Positions 1 through 7,741 of a stretch of DNA of 21,874 bases are shown piece by piece; position 1 is the stretch's first letter; each line of letters opens with the position of its first letter. The stretch lies in the NCBI GenBank assembly GCA_045534775.1, contig JAZSKI010000016.1, positions 1 through 21,874 on the forward strand, in the 5' to 3' direction. Made by a program: the position numbers and the translations under genes. The notes beneath the pieces were generated by a model. The model was not told where the DNA came from. It ran no database searches and worked only from the letters and a program-made list of their open reading frames with translations. This DNA is from JAZOTK01 sp045534775 (GTDB lineage Bacteria; Bacillota; Clostridia; RUG12999).

Positions 1-1239
1 ATATGTAAAACATCATTGTATATACCTTTTAAACATATTGGCATCAACGCCTTGGTACGCAAAGAAATACCACTCCCATTAGAAGAAGAAATGATTTTGA
101 AGCTCTTAAAACTTAAATATAAAAAGATTTGCGACATATCACAATTTATGGGCATTGAGGAAGATATATTAGGACATATATTAGGTGAGATGTCGTTAAA
201 AGAACTAATTTATGTAAAGGGTGAAATTATTACAATAACACCCAAAGGAGAAAACACATTAAAAAAGTTGCTTCAAATTGTAATTAAACAGGAAACTATA
301 TCCTTAGTCTTGGATGGTATAAGCGGAGAATTCTCAAATGAACAAAATGGCAAAAATAAAATTCCTAGAGGTTATCCTTGTCTTGACACTAATATGATTA
401 TAGATCAAGATTTTTTAGAGAAAAACATTTCAGATATAGAAAAACAATACATCGATATTCAGTCTGCTTATAATGAAAATGCTTCAATGGTTTCAAATAA
501 TCAAATCTATCAACTGATTGATTTAGATTATGATAATACAGTATATGTGGAGAAAAAACTCCTAATTTATAAAAATTCAAAAGATAATGATTTTTCTTTC
601 GAAATTTGCTCAAATGAAAACTATGTTGCAGAAGTTAGAAAGCAAATAAGTTATTCACCAGGAATGAAACCATTATTACGAAGCAAAATGGATATTGAAA
701 AATACCGTTCGAATTCTGGTGACATAGATTCTGTATTGCGGGAAAACTTTGATAAGTTGAATGTAGCAATTCGTGAAAATAGTATTGATATTGATGAACT
801 GTATTTTAAAAACAGACTAATGTTGGACAAAGAGTACATAGAAATCTTACTACAAATAAAAGATATAAAACCTCAAAAAATCTACATATCATCGTCTGCT
901 CTTGATTCGGTTTGCACTGGTTCTGTAATGCCTGGATTATATAATTTTTGCGATAAAATACCTATGTGTATTGTCTATGACGAAAATGATTATAAGTCCA
1001 AAATGAGTGCGCAGAGTATTAGTTCAGCGAAAAAGAAAATAAATATGATTAAAGATTCCGAACTAAGCAAAACGCAAATCATATTATATCCGCATTGCGT
1101 GATAAATGTTGAATATGTGCCTCACTTTATTGCAGGGTCATACATTTTACAAGAGATTCCTACGATCTATTTTGATGATGAAATTATAGAAAGGGAAACT
1201 AACGAGTTCGAAAAAAGATACAATTTAAAAAATAATTAA
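1..1239 (+). CDS. Hypothetical protein, 5' end outside window
   Basis: I do not recognise this protein. The frame is open to the first base of the window. The first possible start is a TTG at 16 with no ribosome binding site, so the gene is probably truncated by the window edge. About 410 residues are visible. Residues 25-85 (counted from the TTG) read like a winged-helix or MarR-like module: helix-rich LLKLKYKKICDISQFMGI, then a beta-wing with ITITPKGEN. The middle and C-terminal parts mix alpha and beta, with hydrophobic strands such as KIYISSSAL, MCIVYDE and QIILYPH; no catalytic motif is obvious. Base composition is far more AT-rich than any neighbour, and codons favour A/T endings, which suggests horizontal acquisition. 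A strong hairpin terminator follows 12 bp after the stop. Context (TGGAGTA repeats next to lysS) fits the edge of a mobile element, but this is inference. Confidence 0.75.
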   Translation: MCKTSLYIPFKHIGINALVRKEIPLPLEEEMILKLLKLKYKKICDISQFMGIEEDILGHILGEMSLKELIYVKGEIITITPKGENTLKKLLQIVIKQETISLVLDGISGEFSNEQNGKNKIPRGYPCLDTNMIIDQDFLEKNISDIEKQYIDIQSAYNENASMVSNNQIYQLIDLDYDNTVYVEKKLLIYKNSKDNDFSFEICSNENYVAEVRKQISYSPGMKPLLRSKMDIEKYRSNSGDIDSVLRENFDKLNVAIRENSIDIDELYFKNRLMLDKEYIEILLQIKDIKPQKIYISSSALDSVCTGSVMPGLYNFCDKIPMCIVYDENDYKSKMSAQSISSAKKKINMIKDSELSKTQIILYPHCVINVEYVPHFIAGSYILQEIPTIYFDDEIIERETNEFEKRYNLKNN

Positions 1240-1251
1240 TAAAGATAACCG

Positions 1252-1284
1252 AAAGGGCAATGGAGTAAATTCCATTGCCCTTTT
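1252..1284 (+). terminator. Rho-independent terminator of the AT-rich gene
   Basis: A 13-bp perfect stem (1252-1264 with 1271-1283), 6-nt loop, and a TTTT run at the 3' side when read on the plus strand. It lies 12 bp after the stop codon at 1239. Read on the minus strand the stem is followed by TTTCGG, so it could work weakly for lysS as well. Confidence 0.85.
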
Positions 1285-1324
1285 AAATAGCAGTTCCTTT
1301 TTCAACATATATTCTTGCATAAAG

Positions 1325-1352
1325 TGGAGTACAAATGGAGTAATTTGGAGTA
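1325..1352. repeat. Three TGGAGTA direct repeats, 10-11 bp apart
   Basis: TGGAGTA occurs at 1325-1331, 1336-1342 and 1346-1352, so copies are phased at 11 and 10 bp, about one helical turn. A fourth copy lies at 1261-1267 inside the terminator stem-loop. The cluster sits 34 bp beyond the lysS stop codon. Short direct repeats phased like this are typical of arm-type binding sites of tyrosine recombinases or of a DNA-binding regulator. I see no integrase gene in the window. Confidence 0.55.
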
Positions 1353-1385
1353 CCAAAACCTCCGGAAAGCCCCATTTTATGCCAT

Positions 1386-2936
1386 TTATTTGTCAAGTGT
1401 CTTCATTGTTGGGAACAAGAGTACATCTCTTATCGCTGCGGAATCGGTAAGGAGCATACACATACGGTCTATACCGAAGCCTATGCCGCCTGTGGGTGGC
1501 ATACCTATTTCAAGGGCTTTCATAAAGTCCTCATCGGTGGTATTAGCTTCTTCGTCACCGAGGGCGAGAAGTGCTTCCTGTGCTTTGAAGCGTTCTCTCT
1601 GGTCGATGGGGTCGTTAAGCTCGGAATATGCGTTTGCCATTTCCCAGCCGTTCATAAAGAACTCGAAGCGTTCCACATAATCGGGGTTGTCGGGTTTCTT
1701 TTTGGTAAGCGGAGAAATTTCTACGGGATGGTCCATAACAAAGGTAGGCTGAACCAGATGTTCTTCAACAAACTCTTCAAAGAAGAGGTTTAATATATCG
1801 CCTTTCTTGTGATGCTCTTCATATTCCACGTGATGCTTTTCGGCAGCTGCACGTGCTTCCTCCACAGAGCCTATTTCGTTAAAATCTACGCCTGAATATT
1901 TTTTAACTGCTTCCAGCATTGTTATTCTTTCAAAGGGCTTACCCAGGTCCATTTCAATTCCGTTATATACAATCTTTGTAGTACCGAGAACCTCTGTTGC
2001 CACGTGGCGGTACAGATTTTCGGTAAGGTCCATCATACCGTGATAATCTGTATATGCCTGATAGAGCTCCATAAGTGTAAATTCAGGATTATGACGGGTA
2101 TCAAGGCCTTCATTTCTGAACACTCTGCCTATTTCATATACACGCTCCAGACCGCCTACAATAAGACGTTTGAGGTAAAGCTCAAGGGAAATACGGAGTT
2201 TAAAATCCTCATCCAGAGCATTGAAATGAGTTTCAAAGGGACGTGCCGCCGCACCGCCCGCATTGGATACAAGCATAGGTGTTTCCACCTCCAGAAAGCC
2301 CTGACCGCTGAGATAGCTTCTGATTGAAGAAATAATTTTCGACCTTTTAATAAATGTTTCTTTAACATCTGTATTCATAATAAGGTCAATATATCTCTGG
2401 CGGTAACGCAAATCGGTGTTAGTCATACCGTGGAACTTTTCGGGAAGAGGCTGCAGCGATTTGGAAAGGAGAGTAACATTGCTTACTCTGATGGAAATTT
2501 CACCTGTCTGCGTAGTGAATACCTCACCTGTTGCACCTACAATATCACCGATGTCAAGCTTTTTAAAACGGTTGTATTCGTCCTCGCCGAGAATATCTTT
2601 TTTAGCAAAAAGCTGAATTGTTCCGTCCATATCCGCTATATGGATAAATCCAACCTTACCCATACCGCGTTTAGACATAATACGTCCTGCTACGGTTACA
2701 TTCTGACCGTCAAGTGCAGAGATTTTAGCTATAATGGTTTCAGCTTCTTCGCTGCCGCGTTTTGCAATCTGACGTTCTTCTTCCGTATAATTATCTTTGA
2801 TTTGTGAAGACGAGTGAGTTCTTTCAAATTTGGTTATTTCAAAAGGGTCCATTCCTGCGTCCTGAAGTTCTTTAAGTTTATCTCTTCTTATCTGGAGAAG
2901 CTCGCTGAGCTCCTGAGTGTTGCTTTGTTCGTTCAT
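1386..2936 (-). CDS. lysS: Lysyl-tRNA synthetase, class II
   Basis: Charges tRNA-Lys with lysine in the cytoplasm. The protein has 516 residues, close to the usual 490-510. An N-terminal OB-fold anticodon-binding domain (about 60-170; VTVAGRIMSKRGMGKVGF) precedes the class II catalytic core. Motif 2 is visible as FRNEGLDTRHNPEFT and motif 3 as GIGFGIDR (Arg about residue 491). I chose the ATG at 2936: the AAAGG motif lies 10 nt upstream of it, whereas the in-frame GTG at 2945 lies only one base after AAAGG. It is the last gene of the rpsO-pnp-greA-lysS unit, 27 bp after greA. No T-box leader precedes it. The C-terminus (FPTMKTLDK) looks complete, so any element inserted at this end left the gene intact. 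Confidence 0.97.
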   Translation of the reverse strand: MNEQSNTQELSELLQIRRDKLKELQDAGMDPFEITKFERTHSSSQIKDNYTEEERQIAKRGSEEAETIIAKISALDGQNVTVAGRIMSKRGMGKVGFIHIADMDGTIQLFAKKDILGEDEYNRFKKLDIGDIVGATGEVFTTQTGEISIRVSNVTLLSKSLQPLPEKFHGMTNTDLRYRQRYIDLIMNTDVKETFIKRSKIISSIRSYLSGQGFLEVETPMLVSNAGGAAARPFETHFNALDEDFKLRISLELYLKRLIVGGLERVYEIGRVFRNEGLDTRHNPEFTLMELYQAYTDYHGMMDLTENLYRHVATEVLGTTKIVYNGIEMDLGKPFERITMLEAVKKYSGVDFNEIGSVEEARAAAEKHHVEYEEHHKKGDILNLFFEEFVEEHLVQPTFVMDHPVEISPLTKKKPDNPDYVERFEFFMNGWEMANAYSELNDPIDQRERFKAQEALLALGDEEANTTDEDFMKALEIGMPPTGGIGFGIDRMCMLLTDSAAIRDVLLFPTMKTLDK

Positions 2937-2963
2937 TATATTCACGCCTTTCCGAATAAGAAA

Positions 2964-3452
2964 TTAGCTTTTCTTAAATATGTCTAAAATTTTAAGCTGA
3001 TATATATCGCCGTCAGGGGTTGTAACATCAACTGTTTCGCCGGTTTTCCTGCCTACCAGAGCCTTTGCAACGGGAGAATCAACGGAAATCTTATTATTAA
3101 GAGGGTCGGCACCTGTAGTACCGGTGATTTCGTAGGTACACTCTTCTTCAAAATCCATATCAAACACCTTTACCATAAGACCGATATTTACGGTAGATTT
3201 ATCTATGGTATCGTCATCTACGACCTTTGCGTATTTGATTTTTTCTTCATAGATTCTGATAGTCTCTGCATTTTCTGCCTGTTCAGCCTTTGCCGCATCA
3301 TATTCGGCGTTCTCCGACAAGTCTCCGTAGCCTCTTGCCTGGTTGATTTTTTCCGCAATCTCGCGGACCTTTTCGTTTTTCAAAAATTCCAGTTTTTCAC
3401 TCAAGGCATCAAACTCTGCCTGAGTCATTAAATACTCTTTATTTTCAGCCAT
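2964..3452 (-). CDS. greA: Transcription elongation factor GreA
   Basis: Rescues backtracked RNA polymerase by inserting its coiled coil into the secondary channel and stimulating transcript cleavage. The 162 residues are full length for GreA. The N-terminal coiled coil (about 8-75) carries the signature GYGDLSENAEYDAAK, with the acidic tip residues Asp44 and Glu47. The C-terminal FKBP-like domain follows (about 85-162; SPVAKALVGRKTGETV). The start is the ATG at 3452, which has GGAGG 8 nt upstream; a TTG two codons earlier is too close to that site. The gene lies between pnp and lysS on one strand, so it is probably co-transcribed with both. Confidence 0.97.
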   Translation of the reverse strand: MAENKEYLMTQAEFDALSEKLEFLKNEKVREIAEKINQARGYGDLSENAEYDAAKAEQAENAETIRIYEEKIKYAKVVDDDTIDKSTVNIGLMVKVFDMDFEEECTYEITGTTGADPLNNKISVDSPVAKALVGRKTGETVDVTTPDGDIYQLKILDIFKKS

Positions 3453-3474
3453 TTTCAATACCTCCGCTTAGCGT

Positions 3475-3504
3475 TTTAGGATGGTATTTTTCTACCATCC
3501 TAAA
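3475..3504 (-). other. Intercistronic hairpin between pnp and greA
   Basis: A perfect 12-bp stem (3475-3486 with 3493-3504) and a 6-nt loop lie between the pnp stop (3515) and the greA ribosome binding site. On the transcribed (minus) strand no U-run follows, so it does not look like a terminator. It may be a processing or 3'-end stabilising hairpin that separates the stabilities of the two cistrons. Confidence 0.6.
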
Positions 3505-3514
3505 GCTTTATATT

Positions 3515-5605
3515 TTATTCTTCGTCTCCGGGAATTATTCTTGTGAGATTTATTCTGCCCATTTTATCAATTTCCAGCACTTTAACGGTGATGGGATCAC
3601 CGATTGCAACAACGTCTTCAACTTTTTCAACGCGTTTTTTATCCAGCTTGGAAATATGCACCAATCCGTCCTTGCCGGGTAAGATCTCGACAAAAGCACC
3701 GAAGGTTGTTGTTCTTACAACCATACCCTCATATATCTCACCGGGTTGCGGGTCTTTTGCTATGCCTTCAACGATTTTTCTTGCTTTTTCGCCGCTTTCG
3801 CTGTCGGGAGCAGTTATAAAGACTCTGCCGTCATCTTCAATATCAATCTTTACGCCCGTATCTGCAATAATTTTCTGAATAGTCTTACCGCCGCTTCCTA
3901 TTACCTCACGGATTTTTTCGGGGTCGATGGTAAAGGCTATCATCTTGGGTGCATACTGAGAAATATCCTCTCTCGGAGCAGGAATTGCTTTCAGCATAAC
4001 CTCGTCTAAGATGTACATTCTTGCTTTTCGGGTCTTTTCAAAGGCTTCCCTGATAACCGCCGGTGTCAGACCGTCAATCTTAATATCCACCTGGATTGCA
4101 GTGATACCGTTTTTAGTACCTGCAACCTTAAAGTCCATATCGCCGAAGAAATCTTCAACGCCCTGGATGTCAAGCATAGTCATAAAGCTTTCGCCATCAT
4201 CGTCCATTATGAGACCTACGGAAATACCTGCAACGGGTTCTTTTATGGGAACACCTGCATCCATAAGTGCAAGGGTTGAACCGCAGACAGAGCCTTGTGA
4301 GGTTGAGCCGTTAGAGCTTAATACCTCAGACACAAGTCTGATTGCATAGGGAAATTCCTCTTCGGAAGGGATTACGGGTTCGAGAGCCTTTTCAGCGAGA
4401 GCACCGTGACCTATCTCACGTCTGCCGGGGCCTCTTGAAGGTCTTGTTTCGCCTACGCTGTAGGACGGGAAATTATAGTGGTGCATATATCTCTTGGACT
4501 CATCGGTATCAATACCGTCAATCTTCTGAGCATCACCGATAGCACCGAGGGTTGCAACTGTCAGCACCTGTGTTTGTCCTCTTGTGAAGAGACCGCTACC
4601 GTGAGTACGGGGCAAAATTCCGACCTCAGCCGCAAGGGGTCTGATTTCGTCTATTCCTCTGCCGTCAACACGTTTTTTATCAACAGCCAGCCAGGTTCTT
4701 ACAACGTATTTCTGCAATTTATATAAGGCTTCAGCAATTTCGCCTTCTCTTTCGGCATATTTTTCGCCGAACTGCTCTGCTATTTCGTTTTCGATAACCA
4801 GCATACGTTCGTCACGTACCAGTTTATCGTCCGTATCCATTGCGTATCTTACCTTTTCAAGCGCGAAGTCTTTAATATCGTTATACAGCTCCTCGTCAAC
4901 CACGCAGGAAGCATATTCAAACTTAGGCTTACCTATTTCCTCGCCGATGGCTTTTACGAACATACAAAGCTCTTTATTAGCCTCATGAGCCTTCATAATA
5001 GCTTCAAACATAAGGTCATCGGGAACCTCTTTACCGCCTGCTTCAATCATAACAACCTTGTTCATGCTGGCGGCGATTGTGGAATTAAGGATAGAAGCCT
5101 CTCTCTGTGCCCGGGTGGGGTTGATTACGATTTCGCCGTCAACGATACCTACGTGTACGCTTGTAACGGGACCGTTAAAGGGAATATCTGAAATTTCGAT
5201 AGCTACTGCCGCACCGAGCATTGCCGCAAATTCGGGCGAATTATCCTGTTCAACGGATAATACCGTAGCAACGATTGATACGTCATTTCTCAAATCCTTG
5301 GGGAACAGGGGTCTTAAGGGTCTGTCAATGGCTCTTGAAGCCAGGATAGCCTTTTCCGAAGGCTTGCCTTCACGTTTCATAAAGCTACCGGGGATTCTTC
5401 CTACCGAATAAAGTCTTTCCTCAAAATCTACGCTTAAGGGGAAGAAATCTATACCGTCACGGGGTTTTGCGGATGCTGTTGCCGTTACCAAAACAACCGT
5501 ATCTCCATAGGATACGAGTGCACTACCGTTTGCAAGCCCTGCCAGCTTGCCTGTTTCAACGGTAACCGGTCTGCCGGCAACCTCTGTTTTGAAAATCTTT
5601 TCCAT
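3515..5605 (-). CDS. pnp: Polynucleotide phosphorylase
   Basis: A trimeric phosphorolytic 3'-5' exoribonuclease that degrades mRNA. At 696 residues it has the full domain order: first RNase PH domain (about 1-215, with FFPLSVDFEERLYSVGRIPG), helical linker, and second RNase PH domain (about 315-545). The second domain contains RPSRGPGRREIGHGALAE, SNGSTSQGSVCG and the catalytic acidic stretch FFGDMDFKVAGT. A KH domain with VIGSGGKTIQKI (about 555-612) and an S1 domain ending the protein (GEIYEGMVVRTTTFGAFVE) follow. AGGAGA lies 7 nt before the ATG. It follows rpsO by 163 bp, a spacing that contains a terminator-like hairpin and a long leader hairpin, as in other bacteria where PNPase controls its own mRNA. 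No sign of truncation. Confidence 0.98.
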   Translation of the reverse strand: MEKIFKTEVAGRPVTVETGKLAGLANGSALVSYGDTVVLVTATASAKPRDGIDFFPLSVDFEERLYSVGRIPGSFMKREGKPSEKAILASRAIDRPLRPLFPKDLRNDVSIVATVLSVEQDNSPEFAAMLGAAVAIEISDIPFNGPVTSVHVGIVDGEIVINPTRAQREASILNSTIAASMNKVVMIEAGGKEVPDDLMFEAIMKAHEANKELCMFVKAIGEEIGKPKFEYASCVVDEELYNDIKDFALEKVRYAMDTDDKLVRDERMLVIENEIAEQFGEKYAEREGEIAEALYKLQKYVVRTWLAVDKKRVDGRGIDEIRPLAAEVGILPRTHGSGLFTRGQTQVLTVATLGAIGDAQKIDGIDTDESKRYMHHYNFPSYSVGETRPSRGPGRREIGHGALAEKALEPVIPSEEEFPYAIRLVSEVLSSNGSTSQGSVCGSTLALMDAGVPIKEPVAGISVGLIMDDDGESFMTMLDIQGVEDFFGDMDFKVAGTKNGITAIQVDIKIDGLTPAVIREAFEKTRKARMYILDEVMLKAIPAPREDISQYAPKMIAFTIDPEKIREVIGSGGKTIQKIIADTGVKIDIEDDGRVFITAPDSESGEKARKIVEGIAKDPQPGEIYEGMVVRTTTFGAFVEILPGKDGLVHISKLDKKRVEKVEDVVAIGDPITVKVLEIDKMGRINLTRIIPGDEE

Positions 5606-5637
5606 TACATTTCTCCTCTTTTCTTTCTTAATCTTCT

Positions 5638-5723
5638 TTTACGGCAAGGATTAGCACTTAGATATACCTTCCATCTTCTGAAATCAAAGACATATCTAAC
5701 TGCTAATTCGCATTTGCCGTAAA
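5638..5723 (-). promoter_or_regulatory. Long imperfect hairpin in the pnp leader
   Basis: Three stacked helices fold the rpsO-pnp interval: 5638-5647 with 5714-5723 (10 bp), 5650-5656 with 5701-5707 (7 bp), a C-C mismatch, then 5658-5665 with 5692-5699 (8 bp). The loop is 26 nt. There is no U-run, so it is not a terminator. In E. coli a similarly placed double-stranded leader is cut by RNase III and trimmed by PNPase for autoregulation. The same mechanism here is inference from position and shape. Confidence 0.65.
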
Positions 5724-5729
5724 TTTTAA

Positions 5730-5757
5730 ATAAAGGACGACAAACGCCGTCCTTTAT
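5730..5757 (-). terminator. Terminator-like hairpin after rpsO
   Basis: A 10-bp stem (5730-5739 with 5748-5757) and 8-nt loop start 11 bp after the rpsO stop codon. On the minus strand the stem is followed by TTAAAATTT, a modest U-rich tail, so read-through into pnp is likely and the element would act as a partial terminator. Confidence 0.65.
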
Positions 5758-5768
5758 AAACTTAGTAA

Positions 5769-6035
5769 TTACTTTCTCAGACCGAGTCTTGCAACTATTG
5801 CACGATATCTTTCAATATCAATCTTTGCAAGATAATCAAGCAAGCCTCTTCTTCTGCCTACCATTTTAAGCAGACCGCGTCTTGAATGATTGTCCTTCTT
5901 GTGAATCTTAAGATGCTCGTTGAGTTCGTTGATTCTTGTTGTTAAAATAGCAATCTGAACCTCAGGAGAACCTGTGTCACTTTCATGAGTTTTGTACTCA
6001 GCAATTACTGCCTGTTTTTCTTCTTTTCTCAGCAT
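5769..6035 (-). CDS. rpsO: 30S ribosomal protein S15
   Basis: Binds the central domain of 16S rRNA early in small-subunit assembly. The 88 residues are the standard length. The family signature is clear: THESDTGSPEVQIAILT, LNEHLKIHKKDNHSRRGLL, and MVGRRRGLLDYL before the basic C-terminus. GGAGG lies 9 nt upstream of the ATG. It is the first gene of the rpsO-pnp-greA-lysS unit, with an extended -10 promoter about 90-120 bp upstream, and is divergent from the aminotransferase gene. Confidence 0.99.
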   Translation of the reverse strand: MLRKEEKQAVIAEYKTHESDTGSPEVQIAILTTRINELNEHLKIHKKDNHSRRGLLKMVGRRRGLLDYLAKIDIERYRAIVARLGLRK

Positions 6036-6118
6036 TATACTGCACCTCCGAATTATTTATACGCCGCACAACCGAGTTTAAGGAAGGTGAACCCAAAAAC
6101 CAAGCCGTGAGCAATTAC
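6036..6118 (-). promoter_or_regulatory. rpsO 5' leader, possible S15 control region
   Basis: About 83 nt separate the predicted transcription start (near 6118) from the rpsO ATG. The RNA can form a CACGGCU/GGUUGUG helix with several G-U pairs around a G/U-rich middle. S15 mRNA leaders in several bacteria bind S15 through short helices with adjacent G-U and G-C pairs. I cannot match this one to a specific leader class, so autoregulation is a guess. Confidence 0.3.
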
Positions 6119-6124
6119 CATTTT

Positions 6125-6153
6125 ATTATATCACACTACTGCCGATTTGTAAA
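6125..6153 (-). promoter_or_regulatory. Sigma-A promoter of the rpsO operon
   Basis: On the minus strand: -35 TTTACA (6148-6153), 17-bp spacer, -10 TATAAT (6125-6130) preceded by TGA, which gives an extended -10 (TGnTATAAT). The remainder of the 307-bp gap to 6342 is AT-rich and holds the divergent promoter. Confidence 0.85.
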
Positions 6154-6257
6154 TAGTTTTTTTTAAAAAATTTTTACAATTTTTTATAACTTTACGGTAA
6201 ATTTTGTATATACTATTGGTATATTCCACGAAAAAACTGATTTTTTTTATTTTTAAC

Positions 6258-6286
6258 TTGCATTTTTTTGTAAAATAATATACAAT
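6258..6286 (+). promoter_or_regulatory. Probable promoter of the aminotransferase gene
   Basis: -35-like TTGCAT (6258-6263), 17-bp spacer, -10-like TACAAT (6281-6286), in very AT-rich DNA. A second TATAAT at 6286-6291 lacks a well-spaced -35. The leader would be about 50 nt. Confidence 0.5.
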
Positions 6287-6342
6287 ATAATAGATATATT
6301 TTTGCACGAAATATAAACTAAGATATAATCGGAGGTTGATTT

Positions 6343-7539
6343 ATGTATATCTCAGAAAAGGCAAAGGCGGTAAGCCCGTCATCCACACTTTATATTGATT
6401 CTAAATTCAAGGCTATGAAGGCTCAGGGAATTGATGTTGTAGGCTTCGGAACGGGAGAACCCGATTTCGACACCCCTCAGCATATCAAGGATGCGGCTGT
6501 AAAGGCTCTGGCGCAGGGTATGACAAAATACACCCCCGCTTCGGGAACTCTTAAGCTTAAGGAGGCTGTTTGCCGCAAGCTGAAGCGCGACAACGGGCTT
6601 GATTACAAGCCTGCCAATATTGTTATATCCAACGGCGCAAAGCATTCGCTTATGAATATATTTACAGCTATCTGCAACCCCGGCGATGAAATTATTATTC
6701 CTGCTCCCTACTGGGTAAGCTATACGGAAATGGTGGCTCTCGCCGATGGCATTCCCGTTATTGTAACGGCAACGGAGGAAACGAGCTTTAAAGTTACCGT
6801 CAAGGAATTGGAGGCTGCCGTAACCGACCGCACCCGCGGTATCGTCCTTAACAGCCCGTCCAATCCTACAGGTATGATATATACCGAAGCAGAGCTTCGC
6901 GAAATTGCCGATTTTGCCGTAAAGCATAACATCTACGTAATCTCTGACGAGGTTTATGAGCATCTTATCTATGACGGAAATAAACACATCAGTATCGCAA
7001 GCTTCAATGATGAAATAAAGGCTCTTACCATCGTGGTTAACGCCGTTTCCAAAACCTATGCAATGACAAGCTGGAGAATCGGTTACACTGCCTGCAGCGA
7101 GGATTTGGCGAAGGCTATGTCCAACATCCAGAGCCATGCTACCTCTAACCCCAATTCCATAGCTCAGGCGGCTGCCGAGGCGGCTCTTGACGGGTCTCTT
7201 GACTGTGTATTTGAAATGAGAGAGGAATTCACAAAACGCCGTAACTATATGGTTGAAAAAATTAACTCTATCCCCGGTGTTTCCTGTCTTATGCCTCAGG
7301 GCGCTTTCTATGTGATGATGAATATCGAGAAGCTTATCGGTACAACCCTTTACGGCAAGGAAATAAAAGGTAGTGACGATTTTGCCGAGCTTTTCCTGGA
7401 AAAATCCCTGGTAGCAGTTGTTCCCTGCAGCGGGTTCGGTGCTGATAATTATCTCCGCTGGTCCTATGCCAATTCTATGGATGCCATAGTAAAGGGTCTT
7501 GACCGTCTTGACGCCTTCCTTCAGGAAGGCAGAGCATAA
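6343..7539 (+). CDS. PLP-dependent aminotransferase class I/II, aspartate aminotransferase-like
   Basis: Transfers an amino group between an amino acid, most likely aspartate, and a 2-oxo acid; fold type I PLP enzyme in the cytoplasm. The 398 residues are typical. Visible motifs: GTGEPDFDTP near the N-terminus, YTPASGTLKLKEAV, SPSNPTG (Asn174), SDEVYEHLIY (Asp202 and Tyr205 contact PLP), SKTYAMTSWRIG with the Schiff-base Lys237, and a C-terminal LRWSYANS whose Arg372 should bind the substrate carboxylate. GGAGG lies 7 nt before the ATG. It stands alone on the plus strand between two minus-strand operons, with its own promoter and terminator. Exact substrate preference (aspartate, a broader set, or prephenate) cannot be read from sequence; aspartate is the best guess. 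Confidence 0.92.
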   Translation: MYISEKAKAVSPSSTLYIDSKFKAMKAQGIDVVGFGTGEPDFDTPQHIKDAAVKALAQGMTKYTPASGTLKLKEAVCRKLKRDNGLDYKPANIVISNGAKHSLMNIFTAICNPGDEIIIPAPYWVSYTEMVALADGIPVIVTATEETSFKVTVKELEAAVTDRTRGIVLNSPSNPTGMIYTEAELREIADFAVKHNIYVISDEVYEHLIYDGNKHISIASFNDEIKALTIVVNAVSKTYAMTSWRIGYTACSEDLAKAMSNIQSHATSNPNSIAQAAAEAALDGSLDCVFEMREEFTKRRNYMVEKINSIPGVSCLMPQGAFYVMMNIEKLIGTTLYGKEIKGSDDFAELFLEKSLVAVVPCSGFGADNYLRWSYANSMDAIVKGLDRLDAFLQEGRA

Positions 7540-7554
7540 TAGCAGAAATAAATT

Positions 7555-7587
7555 ACAGCTCTCTTTATCATAAGAGAGCTGTTTTTA
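7555..7587 (+). terminator. Rho-independent terminator of the aminotransferase gene
   Basis: Perfect 11-bp stem (7555-7565 with 7572-7582), 6-nt loop, then TTTTA and more T-rich sequence. It begins 16 bp after the stop codon. Confidence 0.92.
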
Positions 7588-7635
7588 TATTTTCCGTATC
7601 ATATAATCTCTGCTGCGCGGGTCAAAACAAAACAA

Positions 7636-7686
7636 CACCTCATCAGTCTCGCTCCGCCCGCCGGCTTCCCCTCAAGGGGATGGCTA
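7636..7686. repeat. Degenerate copy of the two-hairpin repeat
   Basis: Contains CACCTCATCAGTC (7636-7648) followed by CGGCTTCCCCTCAAGGGGA (7662-7680), with a TCCCC-TCAA-GGGGA hairpin. It matches in inverse orientation the better preserved copy at 21771-21830. The first hairpin of the family is eroded here. Confidence 0.6.
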
Positions 7687-7701
7687 TGGCTTGTCGAATA
7701 A

Positions 7702-7732
7702 AAGCTGTCCCGCTTTTTCGGTGGGACAGCTT
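7702..7732 (-). terminator. Terminator of the topA-trmFO-HAD unit
   Basis: Perfect 10-bp stem (7702-7711 with 7723-7732), 11-nt loop, followed on the minus strand by TTATTCG; counting the two stem T residues the tail is TTTTATT. It starts 9 bp past the HAD stop codon. Confidence 0.75.
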
Positions 7733-7741
7733 CGTTATGTA

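Noticed and set aside
2937..3514. T-box leader upstream of lysS
   Set aside because: Only 27 bp separate greA and lysS, and no T-box sequence or specifier hairpin is seen.
6379..7137. 252-residue minus-strand open frame inside the aminotransferase gene
   Set aside because: Its translation has no family resemblance, there is no ribosome binding site, and the plus-strand frame carries all PLP motifs; it is an antisense shadow.
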